Source: JAWLGW01 sp964569055 (GTDB lineage Bacteria > Planctomycetota > J058). From it: a stretch of 6,871 bases of DNA. Each line of letters opens with the position of its first letter. Position 1 is the stretch's first letter. Below the pieces are notes generated by a model. That model did no database searches. It worked only from the letters and a program-made list of their open reading frames with translations, and was not told the DNA's origin. The translations under genes and the position numbers were made by a program. Shown piece by piece: positions 5,619-6,871 of the stretch. Location: NCBI GenBank assembly GCA_964569055.1, contig CAZMSZ010000393.1, positions 1 through 6,871 on the forward strand, in the 5' to 3' direction.

Positions 5619-6530
5619 GTGACCAACCAGTCGCCCGCGGAGCGGCGCGCCTCGGCGCGGCTCGACCCCGTCACGAGCGGGGATCAGGGGCCAGGCGAGC
5701 CGCTGACCTTCCCCACGGCCTGCGGACTCGCGCTCCACGGTCACGTGTTCCGCCCGCCCGGCGGGTGCGAGCCCGAGACCGTGGTCGTGGCGCTGAGCGC
5801 GCTCGCCGCGCCGGCCCGCTACCTGGCCGGGACGGCGGCCTGGCTGGCCGCGCAGGGCTACGGGGTGCTGACCTTCGACTACCGCGGCGTGGGGCGCTCG
5901 CTCCACGCGGGCGACCCGCGCTCCAACCTCGACGACTGGGGCGAGGACGCCCGGGCGGCCCTGCGGGCCGCCCGCACGGTGTGGGCGCCGCGCCGGGTGC
6001 TCGTGCTGGCCCACAGCATAGGCGGCATGCTGCTCGGACACGCCGGCCTCGACGAGGTGGACGGCGCGCTGTTGATCGGCAGCACACACGGGATCCCGGC
6101 GCTGTATCGCGGCACGGGCCGAATGCGCCTCGAGGCCGCCTACACCGTCCTGCCGCGGATCGCCCGCGCCGCGGGCGAGCTCCCGGGCTGGCGCGTCTTC
6201 TTCGGCAGCCCGGTGCCGCGCGACGTGATCGTGCAGTGGGTCCGCTGGGGACGCGAGCGCCGCTTCACCCGCTGGAACGGCGACCCCTCGGCGCCGTTCG
6301 CCTACGCCGGCCCCCTGATCGGCGTCTCGATCACCGACGACGACTACGCGCCGCTCCCCGCGGTCGCCGCGCTGCTGCGTCAATACCGCCACGCCGGCGT
6401 CCGCCGCGACGTGCTCGACCCGCGCGAGCACGGCGCCCGCCTCGGCCACTTCGGCCTCCTGCGCGCCGACGCCCCCGCCTGGGCCCGCGCCCGCCTGCTC
6501 GGCTGGCTGCGCGAGCTCGAGCAGGCTTAG
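5619..6530 (+). CDS. alpha/beta hydrolase, COG4757-type
   Basis: This 303-residue predicted serine hydrolase has the core fold and catalytic triad visible: nucleophile S133 in AHSIGG (131-136), an acid among D240-D242 in SITDDDYAP, and H277 in LGHFGLLR. FDYRGVGRS (about 86-94) marks the strand and loop before the nucleophile. The SITDDDYAP block, PRDVIVQWVRW (200-210) and the GHFG ending resemble the COG4757 group of predicted hydrolases, whose substrates are mostly unknown. No signal peptide or membrane helix is seen, so it is probably cytoplasmic. The GTG at 5619 is preferred because strong G/C third-position bias begins there, the length fits the family, and a G-run lies six bases upstream. 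A GTG at 5439 would add 60 low-complexity residues. The gene is not closely coupled to rsfS if 5619 is right. Confidence 0.9.
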   Translation: MTNQSPAERRASARLDPVTSGDQGPGEPLTFPTACGLALHGHVFRPPGGCEPETVVVALSALAAPARYLAGTAAWLAAQGYGVLTFDYRGVGRSLHAGDPRSNLDDWGEDARAALRAARTVWAPRRVLVLAHSIGGMLLGHAGLDEVDGALLIGSTHGIPALYRGTGRMRLEAAYTVLPRIARAAGELPGWRVFFGSPVPRDVIVQWVRWGRERRFTRWNGDPSAPFAYAGPLIGVSITDDDYAPLPAVAALLRQYRHAGVRRDVLDPREHGARLGHFGLLRADAPAWARARLLGWLRELEQA

Positions 6531-6711
6531 GAGAGGGCAGCGCGACAGTAGGTAGGGCTGGCCGGCATGAACTCTCGCCAAACGAGGGCTGCTCCACCCG
6601 AGCCGGACATGAGGGAAGCAGGCAAGGCGCAGCGCCTCGCGATGGGCGGCGGCAGCGGCCGCGAGATCGTCGCTCCCGCGCAGCGCGTTGGCTTCGAGCA
6701 CCCTGGCCTGC

Positions 6712-6733
6712 GCCCGGAGTGAGCGCTCCGGGC
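6712..6733 (+). terminator. perfect 8-bp hairpin, possible terminator
   Basis: GCCCGGAG (6712-6719) and CTCCGGGC (6726-6733) are exact complements around the loop TGAGCG. The stem is very stable and lies about 180 bases after the hydrolase stop, directly before the -10 box at 6740. The following CCCTGTTATA is not a T-run, so it is not a classical intrinsic terminator. It may instead act on the downstream promoter. Confidence 0.35.
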
Positions 6734-6736
6734 CCC

Positions 6737-6745
6737 TGTTATACT
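6737..6745 (+). promoter_or_regulatory. extended -10 promoter element
   Basis: TG-t-TATACT is an extended -10 element with five of six hexamer bases matching TATAAT, standing out in GC-rich surroundings. Transcription would start near 6752 and lead into the gene at 6787. The -35 position (around 6717-6722) is occupied by the hairpin and has no consensus match, which extended -10 promoters can tolerate. Confidence 0.5.
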
Positions 6746-6757
6746 CCTCGCCGGAAT

Positions 6758-6774
6758 CGGACCCGCCGGGTCCG
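6758..6774 (+). promoter_or_regulatory. hairpin in leader of the gene at 6787
   Basis: CGGACCC (6758-6764) and GGGTCCG (6768-6774) pair perfectly around a GCC loop, between the predicted transcription start and the ATG at 6787. CCGGA (6751-6755) could instead pair with TCCGG (6771-6775), giving a competing fold. No Shine-Dalgarno sequence is seen before the ATG. A control role is inferred only. Confidence 0.35.
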
Positions 6775-6786
6775 GATCGCGCGCCC

Positions 6787-6871
6787 ATGGCCGACCGCCT
6801 CACGAAGCTCGCTCGCAACGGCCGCAAGCTCGCGCGGCTCGCGCTCGGGGTGCGGGCGCGGCGGCCGCGCG
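6787..6871 (+). CDS. start of an unidentified gene (partial, cut by window end)
   Basis: An ATG at 6787 opens a frame of 28 codons that runs off the window. It begins MADRLTKLARNGRK and stays strongly basic (many Arg and Lys, no acid after residue 3). Its codons have the G/C third positions of the real genes here, and a good -10 box and leader hairpin lie upstream. There is no ribosome binding site. The basic start could be a targeting, membrane-adjacent or nucleic-acid-binding segment. The family cannot be recognised. Confidence 0.5.
   Translation, partial: MADRLTKLARNGRKLARLALGVRARRPR

Larger units (their letters stand above)
6531..6786 (+). other. intergenic region with several hairpins
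   Basis: No convincing gene lies between the hydrolase stop and the ATG at 6787. The first 90 bases lose the third-position bias of the neighbouring genes. Inverted repeats are seen at 6572-6577/6583-6588 (CTCTCG with CGAGGG, one G-T pair), 6625-6630/6632-6637 (AGGCGC with GCGCCT), 6712-6733 and 6758-6774. A 51-codon open frame (6567-6722) has no recognisable product. The region could be a leader, a structured RNA or a repeat copy. None of these is shown. Confidence 0.5.

Noticed and set aside
6567..6722. 51-codon plus-strand open frame
   Set aside because: It has no ribosome binding site, mixed codon usage and no recognisable motif, and it ends inside the hairpin at 6712-6733.
5322..6827. 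501-codon minus-strand frame across the hydrolase
   Set aside because: It is antisense to a hydrolase with an intact triad and overlaps the end of rsfS; only its 6611-6719 part looked protein-like, and that is noted separately.

Overview
This is a very GC-rich bacterial window (about three quarters G+C by eye, not counted). Its third-codon-position bias, lysine/alanine-rich histone-like tail, FHA/kinase-type signalling protein and YGPDP/GSVGQPRD-type metallophosphoesterase suggest a Planctomycetota or Myxococcota chromosome. That placement is inferred from family flavour only. No rRNA, tRNA, transposase, CRISPR array or phage gene was seen.

Layout. Positions 1-67 may be the tail of a gene that enters from the left. 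A small three-helix membrane protein (140-448, +) follows, behind a leader whose hairpin could hide its ribosome binding site. It ends tail to tail with a minus-strand cluster, the two stop codons sharing one CTAG. Read from right to left, the cluster encodes an FHA-pseudokinase with a C-terminal membrane anchor (4864-3467), a metallophosphoesterase with a helical N-terminal domain (3458-2253), a zinc-ribbon protein with a C-terminal membrane anchor (2242-1958) and a PQQ-type beta-propeller with a lysine-rich tail (1905-445). The first three are separated by only 8 and 10 bases. The propeller follows after 52 bases.

Divergently from the cluster, across a gap of about 190 bases, runs rsfS (5051-5425, +), the ribosomal silencing factor. 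Next on the plus strand is an alpha/beta hydrolase of the COG4757 type (best start 5619, end 6530). About 250 bases without a convincing gene follow. They hold several hairpins and a good extended -10 box, ahead of a gene that starts at 6787 and leaves the window.

How the genes may work together. rsfS and the hydrolase look like ordinary chromosomal genes. The part worth attention is the minus-strand cluster. It combines a phosphothreonine-reading FHA domain, a kinase fold that has lost every catalytic residue, a possible phosphatase, a small membrane-anchored zinc ribbon, and a cytoplasmic propeller with a DNA- or RNA-binding-like tail. Individually the domains are familiar. The combination could be a membrane-associated phospho-signalling or scaffolding module, but this is inferred only from gene order and domain content.
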